From assembly GCA_023439045.1 (NCBI GenBank), contig JAEXOY010000021.1, positions 186,001 through 250,000 of the forward strand: a stretch of DNA of 64,000 bases, in the 5' to 3' direction. The notes beneath the pieces are model-generated. The model was not told the origin of the DNA. It saw only the letters and a list, made by a program, of their open reading frames with translations, and ran no database searches. Made by a program: the position numbers and the translations under genes. The first letter of the stretch is position 1, and each line of letters begins with the position of its first letter. The DNA is from Bacillota bacterium (lineage in GTDB: Bacteria > Bacillota > Clostridia > Acetivibrionales > DSM-1351). This document shows positions 44,621 to 54,226 of the stretch, piece after piece.

Positions 44621-45514
44621 ATGATAAAAGTATATAACCGTAAAACAAAGCAGTATGATATTGAAAATGTTGCTGGTGGAAAGCTGCTTGAAACGCTGTA
44701 CACCTCAAGGAGAGGCAAGGTAGGCTTAGATATTCTGGTAAAAAGAAAGTTGTACTCTGTATTGACTGGATTTTTTTGCGACTTGTCCTTAAGTAAAAAG
44801 AGTATAGGTAGCTTTATTAAGAATTTTGGCATAAACATGGAAGAAAGCGAGAACGAGCAGCAGGATTTTGTTAGCTTCAATGACTTTTTTGCTAGGAAGC
44901 TCAAGCCTGCAGCCCGCCCCTTCGACACAAATGAAAAAATGCTGCTGTCCCCGGGCGACGGTAGGCTGCAGGCCTTTGCCAACATAGATAGCGACAGATT
45001 GGTGCAGATAAAGGGGATGAACTTTTCCTTGGGCGCTCTGCTACAAGATGAACAGCTAGCAAGGGAATATGCAGGGGGTACCTTTATTCAGCTGAGGCTG
45101 TGCCCTGTAGACTATCATAGATTCCATTTCTTTGATAGTGGTATATGCAGTGAGCCAAAAAAGATCAAAGGACTGTACTATTCTGTAAATCCTGTGGCAT
45201 TAAAAAAAGTCCCTGAGTTATACTGCCAGAACAAACGTGAATATAGCATTTTCAAAAGCGACAACTTTGGAGACGTAATATATATGGAAGTTGGAGCTAC
45301 ATCTGTGGGCTCAATAATTCAAACCTATGAGCCAGGCAAGAAATTATCCAGAGGTCAGGAAAAGGGGTACTTCAAGTTTGGAGGATCAACAGTGCTGTTA
45401 ATATTCAAGAAAAATATGACAATAATAGATAATGAAATTCTTGAGCAATCGGAGCTTGGCTTTGAGACTAAAGTTTTAGCAGGAGAAAAAGTAGGGATAG
45501 CTCCACTGGTATAA
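44621..45514 (+). CDS. psd: Phosphatidylserine decarboxylase proenzyme
   Basis: Makes phosphatidylethanolamine by decarboxylating phosphatidylserine at the membrane. The proenzyme has 297 residues from ATG 44621 (MIKVYNRKTKQYDIENVAGG, the usual clostridial N-terminus); a TTG at 44582 would add 13 residues. Self-cleavage is expected at Gly-Ser in FGGSTVLL (about residue 255), producing the pyruvoyl group on the small alpha chain. The catalytic His region is CPVDYHRFH. No phosphatidylserine synthase gene adjoins. Confidence 0.92.
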   Translation: MIKVYNRKTKQYDIENVAGGKLLETLYTSRRGKVGLDILVKRKLYSVLTGFFCDLSLSKKSIGSFIKNFGINMEESENEQQDFVSFNDFFARKLKPAARPFDTNEKMLLSPGDGRLQAFANIDSDRLVQIKGMNFSLGALLQDEQLAREYAGGTFIQLRLCPVDYHRFHFFDSGICSEPKKIKGLYYSVNPVALKKVPELYCQNKREYSIFKSDNFGDVIYMEVGATSVGSIIQTYEPGKKLSRGQEKGYFKFGGSTVLLIFKKNMTIIDNEILEQSELGFETKVLAGEKVGIAPLV

Positions 45515-45633
45515 TGGCAATATGGAAAATAAATCCCTTTAATGTATTGAGTATGAAATAATATTAGTTTATAATTAATAGCAATTGTTTTGGTTTTTTT
45601 ATAGTTATTTTCAGAGATGAAAGGGTGATAGGG

Positions 45634-46617
45634 ATGAGCGACATAAAGACTATAGGTGTACTTACGAGCGGGGGAGATGCGCCTGGGATGAATGCTGCAA
45701 TAAGAGCAGTGGTTAGAACAGGTATATATTATGGCTTCAAAATGATGGGAATCAGAAAGGGCTATAATGGACTAATTTGTGGTGATATTTTTGAAATGAC
45801 TGCAAGAAATGTTTCAGATATAATACACAGAGGCGGAACTATTCTTCAAACTGCACGCTGTAAGCCTTTTACAACAGATGAGGGTATGCAGAAGGCTTAC
45901 TCGATAAGTAAAGCATTCGGCATAGATGCACTGGTTGTAATAGGTGGAGATGGTTCATACAGAGGAGCTAGGGACTTCTCGAAATATGGTATGAAGGTCA
46001 TGGGTTTACCAGGCACTATTGACAACGACATTGCAAGCTCAGATTACACAATTGGTTATGACACTGCAATGAACACAGTACAAGATGCTCTTGATAAGAT
46101 TAGGGATACTGCATATTCACATGAGCGTTGCAGCGTTCTTGAAGTTATGGGTCGCCGTGCCGGGCATATAGCTTTGAATGTGGGTATTGCCGGTGGAGCA
46201 GAGGTTGTCCTGTTGCCTGAGAAAGAATTTGATTTTGATACAGATATAGTTAGAAAGATTATTCAAGGCAGAAACAGTGGCAAGAAGAACTATATCATAA
46301 TTCTTGCTGAGGGTGTTGCAGAGAAAATAGGTGGCGCTCTTGAGCTTGCAAAGAGAATTGAAGACCTTACTGGTATAGAGACTAGAGGAACTGTTTTGGG
46401 CCATATTCAGAGGGGTGGAAGCCCTACAATTCAGGATAGAGTTATGGCAAGCCGTATGGGTGCAAAGACAATACAGTTTCTAAAAGATGGCCAATACAAC
46501 AAAATCATTTCTGTTCAAGACTCAAAAATTGTTGCGATTGATATCGATGAGGCCCTTGCTATGAAGAAGGATATCGATCAGGAAATGGTAGAATTGAGCA
46601 ACATTCTATCTATATAA
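45634..46617 (+). CDS. pfkA: ATP-dependent 6-phosphofructokinase
   Basis: Converts fructose 6-phosphate to the 1,6-bisphosphate in glycolysis. It has 327 residues. The ATP site has TSGGDAPGMNAAIR (near 10) and GGDGSYRGA (about 103); the catalytic Asp lies in PGTIDNDI (about 124-131), and the fructose 6-phosphate site includes MGRRAGHIA. GGDGS suits the ATP-dependent type. The ATG at 45634 follows AAAGGGTG at 7 nt; a GTG at 45625 lies inside that site. It is monocistronic, with a terminator at 46703. Confidence 0.95.
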   Translation: MSDIKTIGVLTSGGDAPGMNAAIRAVVRTGIYYGFKMMGIRKGYNGLICGDIFEMTARNVSDIIHRGGTILQTARCKPFTTDEGMQKAYSISKAFGIDALVVIGGDGSYRGARDFSKYGMKVMGLPGTIDNDIASSDYTIGYDTAMNTVQDALDKIRDTAYSHERCSVLEVMGRRAGHIALNVGIAGGAEVVLLPEKEFDFDTDIVRKIIQGRNSGKKNYIIILAEGVAEKIGGALELAKRIEDLTGIETRGTVLGHIQRGGSPTIQDRVMASRMGAKTIQFLKDGQYNKIISVQDSKIVAIDIDEALAMKKDIDQEMVELSNILSI

Positions 46618-46702
46618 TGCTGTGAGCACCAAGTTCAATGTAAATGAAAATATAGATGCTGGACGTTCATATTTTGATAAAAAATAATAACAACGTGATA
46701 AT

Positions 46703-46757
46703 GCCCCTTGTCCATCCTGATTATTAATATCGGGTTACTAACAAGGGGTGTTTTTTT
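46703..46757 (+). terminator. Terminator of pfkA
   Basis: GCCCCTTGT (46703-46711) pairs with ACAAGGGGT (46741-46749) with one wobble, then a T-run. The 29-nt loop contains a further partial hairpin. Confidence 0.8.
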
Positions 46758-46847
46758 ATGCAAATCTGGTTTTAATCAAAAAAATTATCTGCTAAGTGAA
46801 CTTTTTAGCCCCAATAATGTCTCTTATATGTGAAAGGAAGATGAGAA

Positions 46848-47372
46848 ATGGAAACTGAGAAACTTATATGCTTAGCCATAGAGGGTGATAAAGATGCTCT
46901 AATAAGGTTGATAATGGATAAAAAAGAAGAATACTATAGACTTGCCTACGTTTTTCTTAATAACAAGGAAGACACTATGGACGCTTTGCAGGATATGATT
47001 ATTATACTATTTAAGAATATAAAAAAGTTAAGGAATAAAGATGTATTCTATAGTTGGAGTAAGACGATACTTATTAACTGTTGTAGGGGTATATTGAAGA
47101 AGAAGAAAAAGCTTATACATTATACTCCTAAGACTGATAGAGAATACATAGAGAATTACAAGAACATAGAGGTTAAACAAGACATTATGGACGCTCTTGG
47201 TAAGTTGAATAAAGATCAACAAGAGGCTATCAAAATGAAATATTTACTTGACCTTGATTATGAAACTGTAGCTAAAATTGTTAAAGCGCCAATAGGGACA
47301 GTAAAGTCAAGAGTACATAATGGAGTGTCTAAACTAAGAAAAATGTTGGTAGGAGGGAGTATACATGATTAA
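46848..47372 (+). CDS. ECF-type RNA polymerase sigma factor
   Basis: A 174-residue group 4 sigma factor. Region 2 (about 20-85) includes LAYVFLNNKEDTMDALQDMI for -10 recognition and core binding; region 4 (about 115-170) has the helix-turn-helix LDYETVAKIVKAPIGTVKSR. The gene overlaps the next by 8 bp. The next gene encodes a membrane protein with a short cytoplasmic N-terminus, the expected anti-sigma partner. Target genes and signal are unknown. Confidence 0.9.
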   Translation: METEKLICLAIEGDKDALIRLIMDKKEEYYRLAYVFLNNKEDTMDALQDMIIILFKNIKKLRNKDVFYSWSKTILINCCRGILKKKKKLIHYTPKTDREYIENYKNIEVKQDIMDALGKLNKDQQEAIKMKYLLDLDYETVAKIVKAPIGTVKSRVHNGVSKLRKMLVGGSIHD

Positions 47373-48639
47373 TGTTGAAGATCAACTATATAAAAAGAAG
47401 GACGAAATTGAAATGCTAGAGATTCCAGATAATATGGAGCAAAAGTTAAGAGAAGCACTATCTAAAAAAAGAAGGAAACTCCCAACATCTAGGATAGCTG
47501 CTCTGTTGATTATTTCGTTGGCCTTTACGTATAGCTTTGATGCTTTAGCTTATTATGGTAAAAGCATTATTGGCTATGATGAAGTTATGAGCGACTCGTT
47601 AAAAAATCTTAATGAAGAGGGATTAGGGCAGCAGATTAATAAATCGTGTGTATTCAGTAACGGTGTAGAGGTGTCATTAGAAGGGATAATGTTTGATAAT
47701 AAAGAATTAGTAGCATTTATAAAGGCCCACAGCAAAAATGAAAAATTAGCGGATGGACTGCCTCGATATGATCTAAAGGGTTTAAACCCTTTCGGTTATC
47801 ATATGAAATCAGGACAGGGAAAATACATTGATGAATATACGGCAGTTTTTACTCAGAGCTTTGAAGTGCCGCAGTTCTATGAAAAGTGGATGAAGCTAGA
47901 CATTAAGCTCTTTATAGCTGGGAAGCTAGAAACTCAAACTATATCTTTTACTTTAAATAGAAACAAGGCATTTAAACAGGAGATAACCAAGAATATAGAC
48001 AAACAAGTTCAGATAGGAGATTATAATATTAAATTCGAATCAATTTCTGCATCTAGAATGTCTACAAATATATATGGGAAGATTATCCCTCTTAATGAGA
48101 GTGCATCAAAGGTTTTCTCCGAAAAGGATTATCTTAATGAATTTTTAGCACCAAATTTGATGTTTGATATTGTTGCAAATGAGCAAAAGGTTGTCCAATC
48201 AGGTGGGGGAAGAAGTGGTTCAGGGGGAAACATTTCCTTTCATAATGAAAGTGAAGCTCTTCCAAAGGACTTAAAAGCATTGACGTTGCGAAATATCAGA
48301 TTGGAATATAACAAAATAATAGATAAAGAAGCTCACATATCCTCTAAAACAGAAAATGAGATGATTTGTGATGATCTTATAATTAGAAAAGTAGAAGCAG
48401 AAGGTAGCAATTTGAGCATAACTATCTCAAGCAAAGGAATACCAGTAGTAGGACTGTTTGATGGAGAAGCTCAATTGGAACAGATTAATATTGATGATTT
48501 TAAGTATGAGGGCAGAAGAGACAGATTAGTTGACAGAGTATACAAATTCACGGGAACAGGAGAAAGCCTAAAATTAGAAGTCAAAGCTATCAGGTATGCA
48601 GACATAACAGACAAAACAATTGAAATACCTATAGATTAA
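47365..48639 (+). CDS. DUF4179 membrane protein, probable anti-sigma factor
   Basis: A 424-residue protein with a charged cytoplasmic N-terminus (1-43), one membrane helix (about 44-64, RIAALLIISLAFTYSFDALA) and an extracellular domain of about 350 residues, the DUF4179 layout. It overlaps the sigma factor gene by 8 bp and has GGAGGGAG upstream. It probably holds the sigma factor inactive until a cell-surface signal is sensed by the outer domain. No protease or other signal component is adjacent. Confidence 0.8.
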   Translation: MINVEDQLYKKKDEIEMLEIPDNMEQKLREALSKKRRKLPTSRIAALLIISLAFTYSFDALAYYGKSIIGYDEVMSDSLKNLNEEGLGQQINKSCVFSNGVEVSLEGIMFDNKELVAFIKAHSKNEKLADGLPRYDLKGLNPFGYHMKSGQGKYIDEYTAVFTQSFEVPQFYEKWMKLDIKLFIAGKLETQTISFTLNRNKAFKQEITKNIDKQVQIGDYNIKFESISASRMSTNIYGKIIPLNESASKVFSEKDYLNEFLAPNLMFDIVANEQKVVQSGGGRSGSGGNISFHNESEALPKDLKALTLRNIRLEYNKIIDKEAHISSKTENEMICDDLIIRKVEAEGSNLSITISSKGIPVVGLFDGEAQLEQINIDDFKYEGRRDRLVDRVYKFTGTGESLKLEVKAIRYADITDKTIEIPID

Positions 48640-48741
48640 ATTATGTAGTTATCTATTCATAAAATAGCATATGCAAAAGCTCAAGATGGGAATTACAATA
48701 AGCTATCTAGGAGATTTATCTAGGGGAATATATTTTGCTAG

Positions 48742-49743
48742 CTAAATAATATCACTAAACACTATATCATGGTATTTAAACTCATATTCCTTGTCGCTAT
48801 CCATTCCTGAGGTATAAGAGTTGTTGCCAATAAGGGCAAGTGCATTAGAAATAACACTGCTGTCCTTGTACAACGCATGGTACAATACCTCGAGCAGCTC
48901 TGTAGTTTTTGTGACTGCCTGATTATATAAATCCTTGAAACTCTCGGTATGTGGCTTGCGGATGTCAAAAGGTTTATACCACACATTGTGGTGGTCATTC
49001 ATATAATCAATATCATCATTTACGGCCTTTGGAAAAATAGTAGCTGCAATTACAGGATATTTGAGTATAAGCCTCTCCACAGGAGTTATGACCTTTTTTA
49101 GTATTCCTGTAGGATCATGTAAAACCTTCTGAGTCATAATCATATCCTTAATAGATGCTGCTAAGTGCTTGCCGGGGATGTTATAGTCATATACTTTTTT
49201 CAATACAAACTCATAAAGCTTACCAATATTGCTTGCTACGGGTGCTGCTACATCAATCTTGCACCCCGGCTTAAGCTGTTGGGGAGTAATGCCAAGCTTT
49301 TCCTTTAATAAAATCACATCCAGGTTTGTTTCAAATCTATGATGATAATATGCATAGCGAAAGGTTTTTTGCTCGCCTTTTTTTAGAAAGCCTGTTTTAT
49401 AAAATATATAAGGATGAGTTATGCTATCAAGACAATTGTGACATACAAACCCCATAAAGTAAGCACACAACATATTTTTTATGTTTTCGGGTTGTTGTAC
49501 TAGATAGTCAAAGAAGCTATTAAAAACCTTACCCACCTTTTTTGCATGCATTTCTTGCCCCACATTTGATATAAGTGGCTTTGGGGTCCACGGGAAGATT
49601 CTATAATAAAACAGAACATCAGGGCCTTGAGTGCCAAGGTTATATATATTCTGGTTTTTACTAATAAAATCTCTAAGTTCTTTATTTTTTATTGTTTTTT
49701 GTACATCAATTCCACAAAGATAATGAGTTATTAGGTTCGGCAT
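48742..49743 (-). CDS. Zinc-dependent phospholipase C-like protein
   Basis: A 333-residue protein of the zinc-dependent phospholipase C fold. It shows the early His motif PNLITHYLCG, HNCLDSITHPYIFYKTG and YYHHRFETNLDVILL as metal-site candidates. It lacks a signal peptide, so unlike alpha-toxin-type enzymes it is probably cytoplasmic; such versions are common and uncharacterised in clostridia. The ATG at 49743 has AGAGG upstream, while the longer frame to 49770 does not. Confidence 0.8.
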   Translation of the reverse strand: MPNLITHYLCGIDVQKTIKNKELRDFISKNQNIYNLGTQGPDVLFYYRIFPWTPKPLISNVGQEMHAKKVGKVFNSFFDYLVQQPENIKNMLCAYFMGFVCHNCLDSITHPYIFYKTGFLKKGEQKTFRYAYYHHRFETNLDVILLKEKLGITPQQLKPGCKIDVAAPVASNIGKLYEFVLKKVYDYNIPGKHLAASIKDMIMTQKVLHDPTGILKKVITPVERLILKYPVIAATIFPKAVNDDIDYMNDHHNVWYKPFDIRKPHTESFKDLYNQAVTKTTELLEVLYHALYKDSSVISNALALIGNNSYTSGMDSDKEYEFKYHDIVFSDII

Positions 49744-49885
49744 AATCTTACCTCTTGCTGAAAGTAGCATTATATTTATATTAAGAGTTTAAACATATAG
49801 TTCTTATTTTTTTGTTTTTAGCTATGAGTGTCTACTTATAATATACCCAATAATATTAAATATTTAAATATTTTCAAAGAAAATA

Positions 49886-49934
49886 TTGACAAATTGGTTT
49901 ATTAGTTATATAGTTAGTTACATGAGTAACTAAC
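49886..49934 (+). promoter_or_regulatory. Promoter and GntR operator
   Basis: TTGACA (49886-49891), 17 nt, TATAGT (49909-49914). The perfect inverted repeat GTTAGTTAC-ATGA-GTAACTAAC (49913-49934) overlaps the -10 and start region, ideal for repression by the GntR protein encoded at 50117. Confidence 0.8.
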
Positions 49935-49951
49935 TAACGTAGTGCATACCC

Positions 49952-50013
49952 GATAGTTACTGATGGTACATACTTGATAGTTACTGGTAGGATAGTTACT
50001 GATAGTACAAATC
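49952..50013 (+). repeat. Three short direct repeats in the leader
   Basis: GATAGTTACTGATGGTACATAC (49952 on), GATAGTTACTGGTAG (49976 on) and GATAGTTACTGATAGTACAAA (49991 on) lie head to tail between operator and gene. GTTACT resembles an operator half-site. With the operator they fill the gap 49744-50116, which has no gene. Confidence 0.7.
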
Positions 50014-50116
50014 AATAAAAAAATCAATGTACAACCACGATATGTTGATTGTAAAGTAATTGCAAGGTATATAGATATACCTAAGACAATTAAATAAGGT
50101 AAAAGGAAGTGAAGCT

Positions 50117-50479
50117 ATGAATTTTAATCAAGACAGGCCGATATACATTCAATTAGCAGAGTGGCTTGAGGATCAGATTTTGTCGGAAGTGTACAACGAG
50201 GAGACTCAGATACCATCTACTACAGATATTTCAGTCAATTATAAGATTAACCCCGCCACGGCGCTAAAGGGAATAAATATGTTGGTGGATGAAGGAGTAG
50301 TCTACAAAAGGAGGGGACTGGGGATGTTTGTTTGTACAGGGGCAAAGGAAAAGATTTTAGACAAGAGGAAGATTGCTTTCCTTGAAGAATATATTGATAC
50401 ATTGGTTTCGGAGGCAAAAAAGCTTTGCCTGTCAAAGCAAGAAATATTATCAATGTTAGAAAGAAGGTTTGATCGATGA
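50117..50479 (+). CDS. GntR-family (YtrA type) repressor
   Basis: A 120-residue regulator with one winged helix-turn-helix (about 10-78; IPSTTDISVNYKINPATALK, then GINMLVDEGVVYKRRGLG) and a short helical tail for dimerisation, the YtrA subclass. GGAAGTGAAG lies upstream of the ATG. Its stop overlaps the ATPase start by 4 nt. It most likely represses its own ABC operon through the inverted repeat at 49913. Confidence 0.9.
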   Translation: MNFNQDRPIYIQLAEWLEDQILSEVYNEETQIPSTTDISVNYKINPATALKGINMLVDEGVVYKRRGLGMFVCTGAKEKILDKRKIAFLEEYIDTLVSEAKKLCLSKQEILSMLERRFDR

Positions 50480-51327
50480 AGCAGATACAATTTATGAACG
50501 TAACAAAATGCTTTGGAACAAATAAGGCTGTTAATGATGTTACTCTAAGCCTAGAGGGTGGCAAGGTGTATGGACTTTTAGGTAGAAACGGTGCGGGTAA
50601 GACCACTCTGTTAAATTTACTGACAAATAGGCTGTTTACAACCTCAGGAGAGATATTGGTGGACGGAGAACCTGTAAAGGAAAACGATAAGGCACTATCT
50701 AAGATATACTTTATGTCGGAGGCTAATTTATATCCTGAGACAATGACACTGAAGCAAGCAATCACTTGGTCAAAAGAGTTTTATCCAGGGCTAGATGAAG
50801 GATTTGCATATGAGTTAAGCGATAAATTTAAACTGGATTGCAACAAAAAATATCGAAGCCTATCAACGGGCTATAAGTCAATCTATAAACTTATTATCGC
50901 ATTGAGCTGCAATGCAGAGATTACTCTTCTGGACGAGCCGGTTTTAGGGTTGGACGCAAATCATAGGGATATGTTTTACAAGGAGTTAATCAAGAATTAT
51001 AGCCAAAACCCAAGAACAATTATTATTTCAACACACCTCATTGAAGAGGCAGCAGATATGATTGAGGAAGCTATTATTATACAAGAAGGGAATCTCCTTA
51101 TGAAAGATTCTGTAGAAAACCTGACCTCGCAAGGGGCGACAGTATCAGGGCCCATTAAAAAAGTGGACGACTTTATAGTAGGAAGAAATGTAATCGGAAC
51201 GGAAACCTTAGGAGGTTTAAAAAGTGCATTTCTACTCGAAAGACTTGACAAGAAGCAAGTTCCGGAAGGGTTGGAATTATCCCGCCTTAACCTGCAACAG
51301 CTGTTTATACAGCTTACCAATTCCTAA
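50476..51327 (+). CDS. ABC transporter ATPase (YtrB/bacitracin-export type)
   Basis: A 283-residue ATPase with Walker A GRNGAGKTT (about 35-43), Walker B ITLLDEPVLGLD (about 150) and a degenerate signature SLSTGYKSIYKL instead of LSGGQ, a common feature of YtrB-like proteins. It overlaps the GntR gene (ATGA) and is followed, 147 bp later, by a membrane protein. The unit probably responds to cell-envelope stress or peptide antibiotics. Confidence 0.87.
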   Translation: MKQIQFMNVTKCFGTNKAVNDVTLSLEGGKVYGLLGRNGAGKTTLLNLLTNRLFTTSGEILVDGEPVKENDKALSKIYFMSEANLYPETMTLKQAITWSKEFYPGLDEGFAYELSDKFKLDCNKKYRSLSTGYKSIYKLIIALSCNAEITLLDEPVLGLDANHRDMFYKELIKNYSQNPRTIIISTHLIEEAADMIEEAIIIQEGNLLMKDSVENLTSQGATVSGPIKKVDDFIVGRNVIGTETLGGLKSAFLLERLDKKQVPEGLELSRLNLQQLFIQLTNS

Positions 51328-51474
51328 TAAATGTACATAAAAGGTATATTTATGATAAAGGCTCCAAGAGATAGCCGTTAGACTATTGGTAATAAGGTTA
51401 ATATGAAACAGGTGAGCAGGTAAGTTAAAATAAGATAACTTTAAAAGTTATTTGTAAAAGAAAGGTGATTTAAC

Positions 51475-52218
51475 GTGAGAATTAATCCAGTATTAAAATA
51501 TAATTTAAATGATTTTAAAAAAGCAGTAATGAAGTTCTATTTTATATTCTTCCTAATAGTCTTAGTTATGGTTCCATTAAGCATAATTACGAATAACAAT
51601 GAGACTGATATGGGCATTATTACGGTAAGAATGAGCGGTCTAGAACTCACATCTATGATATTCTTATTTGTGGCAGGACTTAATTCCTTTAAGGCTGATT
51701 TTCTATTCTATTCAGCTAACGGAATATCTAGAAAGACACAGTTTTATGGATTTGTAGCAAGCACTATTCCTGTAGTCCTCATAATGTCAGTTATCGACAC
51801 AGTATATGGAACTATATTAGGAGTGCTTCTGGACTACAATAGTGTATTTACAATGGCATATAGTCAATACCACGCAAATGCAATAATTATGAAATTAGCT
51901 ACGGTTGTTTGGTCGGCGCTTTTATACCTAACGGTATTAATGATTGGATACTTTATAACAGTTCTGTACTATAGAATGCCAAAAGGATGGAAGATTGGCG
52001 TATCTATAGCAGTCCCTATGTTGTTTCTTTATATTCTGCCTATTATGGACGAGATGCTTTTTTCATCGAGAATTACAGATGCTATGACCAAAGTATTTAG
52101 CACGCTGATGGGGAACGGACACAATCCCTACATAGCAATGTTTACACTATTGGTGGTAACACTAATTTTTGCAGCGCTATCATACTCACTTATTAGAAAA
52201 GCAGAGGTAAGGGAATAA
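51475..52218 (+). CDS. ABC-2-like membrane protein of the GntR-ABC unit
   Basis: A 247-residue protein with six hydrophobic segments (about 22-38, 57-72, 93-115, 140-163, 174-190, 220-240). No strong family motif is visible; position after a YtrB-like ATPase makes it the probable permease. GAAAGG lies upstream of the GTG/ATG region (start GTG at 51475). The terminator stem begins inside its last codons. Confidence 0.7.
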   Translation: MRINPVLKYNLNDFKKAVMKFYFIFFLIVLVMVPLSIITNNNETDMGIITVRMSGLELTSMIFLFVAGLNSFKADFLFYSANGISRKTQFYGFVASTIPVVLIMSVIDTVYGTILGVLLDYNSVFTMAYSQYHANAIIMKLATVVWSALLYLTVLMIGYFITVLYYRMPKGWKIGVSIAVPMLFLYILPIMDEMLFSSRITDAMTKVFSTLMGNGHNPYIAMFTLLVVTLIFAALSYSLIRKAEVRE

Positions 52219-52233
52219 CCCTTACCTCTTTTT
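52204..52233. terminator. Terminator overlapping the permease stop codon
   Basis: GAGGTAAGGG (52204-52213) and CCCTTACCTC (52219-52228) form a perfect 10-bp stem whose 5-nt loop is the end of the coding region including the stop TAA. Five T follow. It separates two convergent genes. Confidence 0.9.
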
Positions 52234-52238
52234 ACGCC

Positions 52239-53204
52239 TTATGCAATTTCAGTTTTTCTAACCATAGAGTGAAATTTTTCAAAAATTGCTGTCTTGTCGA
52301 ACTTAGATATGTCTTTTATTATTCCTCCAGCCATATCAGCGTGTCCTCCTCCGAAGCCTATTCCACTAAGTGCTTTTTGAATTATACCTGCAGCATTCAA
52401 ATTGGGATTCTCATTTCTTATTGAAAAATTGATGGAGTGGGTATTGTTTGCACACAGCACAACAAATTCTATTTCTTGCAAGCACATGACGAAATCTCCC
52501 ATGATGCCAAGCAAATTCTGATTGCATCCACCTTCGAAGTAACAGAAAGCAAAGCCCTCTTTAATAACAAGATTATCAAGCAGCTTCTGATAAAAATGTA
52601 AATCCTGTGTTTGTATATAGTTCCTTAGTATTGAGTTTACAAAGGTTATATCACAAACCAAATATAATTCAGAGTAAGCAACTATATCATTGCGTGAAAC
52701 CCCTCTTGTCAACTGGGCTGTATCCATGTTTAGTCCAATGAGCAAAGCTGTTGCTATATCTCTTGGAATAGTAATTCCCAAGTCAACAAAGTATTCATAA
52801 ATGATAGAAGAACACGATCCGTACTCCGGCCTTATGTCTACAAATCTAATACATTCTGGTGCTGTAACTTGGTGATGATCAATAACTGCAACTTCTTCAG
52901 CTATTAAATCCTCAACATTACTATTACCCTTACAACTGTCAACTAATATGAGTTTATCATGCACAGTGATATCTGCATCGATATATGAGTATGCATTTAT
53001 ACCTAACTGTCTTATCATTGTGTTGAGAGATTCTCTTTGGATATCACCCTTATAAATAATATCCGAAGCAATTCCATATTGCTTTAATATGTACTGAAGA
53101 CCATATGCCGAAGCGATTGAGTCATGGTCCGGGAAGTTGTGTGTTTGAATAAACACATGCTTGTATTGCTTTAAATAATCTAATAAATCAACCGAGATAG
53201 ACAT
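52239..53204 (-). CDS. DHH-family phosphoesterase (NrnA-like)
   Basis: A 321-residue cytoplasmic phosphoesterase. DHH motifs: HNFPDHDSIASA (about 22-33), ILVDSCKG (about 85), VIDHHQ (about 107, the DHH signature). The C-terminal DHHA1 domain has GFGGGHADMAGG (about 285). The layout is that of NrnA nanoRNase/pAp phosphatases that degrade short RNA or dinucleotides. The substrate among pAp, oligoRNA and cyclic-dinucleotide products is not certain. Confidence 0.87.
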   Translation of the reverse strand: MSISVDLLDYLKQYKHVFIQTHNFPDHDSIASAYGLQYILKQYGIASDIIYKGDIQRESLNTMIRQLGINAYSYIDADITVHDKLILVDSCKGNSNVEDLIAEEVAVIDHHQVTAPECIRFVDIRPEYGSCSSIIYEYFVDLGITIPRDIATALLIGLNMDTAQLTRGVSRNDIVAYSELYLVCDITFVNSILRNYIQTQDLHFYQKLLDNLVIKEGFAFCYFEGGCNQNLLGIMGDFVMCLQEIEFVVLCANNTHSINFSIRNENPNLNAAGIIQKALSGIGFGGGHADMAGGIIKDISKFDKTAIFEKFHSMVRKTEIA

Positions 53205-53416
53205 TGTATTTTACGGATTTATCCGTACCTCCATTAGTATTTTTGTTTGTATTGTACTATTCTACTTTCAGGTTGCTTTGTAATGTCGTTCTTATGTCAC
53301 TTTAAAGTTATATTTTGCCATAAACACTGTTGATTTGTAAATAATTTTGCAATTACTTATTACTTTATTTATTTTATCACATATTTATACACACAAAAAT
53401 ACTCATATAATGCTAT

Positions 53417-53998
53417 TTACATGTTTGTTGGCCAAATACAGCTAGTTAGCTTCATGTCTGTAAATACAGCGTCAAAACTCGACTGAAGAGGGCTACATGC
53501 GTATACTCCAAAGTTGAGGGCTCCTTTTCCATTAAATAAATGAAACATTCTCATCTGTTTAAAGTTAACTCCATTTATTGAATTCTCTAACAAAAAATCA
53601 TCGGTTTGACGACTTATTCTATAAAACATTGATGATACCCCAGAGCTTACTTGTGAAGTGGACCAATCAGAATACCCGTTATTAGTTAAGACACTTCCAA
53701 GGTGCGAAAACTCAAAGTTTTCGTGCTCTATTGAACCCTTAAACCAGTTATCACTATCCTGATAAATGAGTACTCCGCATTGGTCATAGGGCTTGTTATA
53801 TCTAAAGGAGGCTTTAACAGAAAATGTGAAGTCACTGTCAATTTCCATTAGAAGCGCATGTGTATTGTCGTTCTGCGTACCGGTATAAGTTCTTTGCCAC
53901 AGATCGGTAGAAGGTTCGGTTGTTATTGTTATTTTACTTGCCTGTATATCACTTTTTTCAGGTTTGTTTAGCCATGTAAGTGCCGAAATATTAAACAT
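53417..53998 (-). CDS. DUF1349 (concanavalin A-like fold) protein
   Basis: A 193-residue protein without a signal peptide, matching the DUF1349 pattern (DFTFSVKASFRYNKPYDQCG, LIYQDSDNWFKGSIE, SSMFYRISRQTDDFLLE). The fold resembles lectin-like beta sandwiches and may bind carbohydrate; it is of unknown function in the cytoplasm. GGAGGT precedes the ATG. It is monocistronic. Confidence 0.85.
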   Translation of the reverse strand: MFNISALTWLNKPEKSDIQASKITITTEPSTDLWQRTYTGTQNDNTHALLMEIDSDFTFSVKASFRYNKPYDQCGVLIYQDSDNWFKGSIEHENFEFSHLGSVLTNNGYSDWSTSQVSSGVSSMFYRISRQTDDFLLENSINGVNFKQMRMFHLFNGKGALNFGVYACSPLQSSFDAVFTDMKLTSCIWPTNM

Positions 53999-54148
53999 TT
54001 TACCTCCGAGTGTACCTATATAATATATTAAACTTTGGTGTTAAAACTAAGCATGCTCTTGACAGTTATTTAAGAGTATTAATCACTTATAGTACTAATT
54101 TAGTTTGCCATAAATAAAAAATCAGATACCAATCGTTCAAAAAAATTA

Positions 54149-54210
54149 TTGACAACTATAAACTATGAACATATAATGAGTGTATTAAGTGTACTATTAC
54201 TTATAATACA
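54149..54210 (+). promoter_or_regulatory. Consensus promoter and YtrA-type operator
   Basis: TTGACA (54149-54154), exactly 17 nt, TATAAT (54172-54177): a perfect SigA consensus promoter. Immediately after it TGTATTAAGT (54181-54190) and ACTTATAATACA (54199-54210) form an inverted repeat, probably bound by the GntR protein encoded at 54227. A promoter this strong implies that the gene is normally repressed. Confidence 0.85.
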
Positions 54211-54226
54211 GTTAAAGGAGGTGCCT

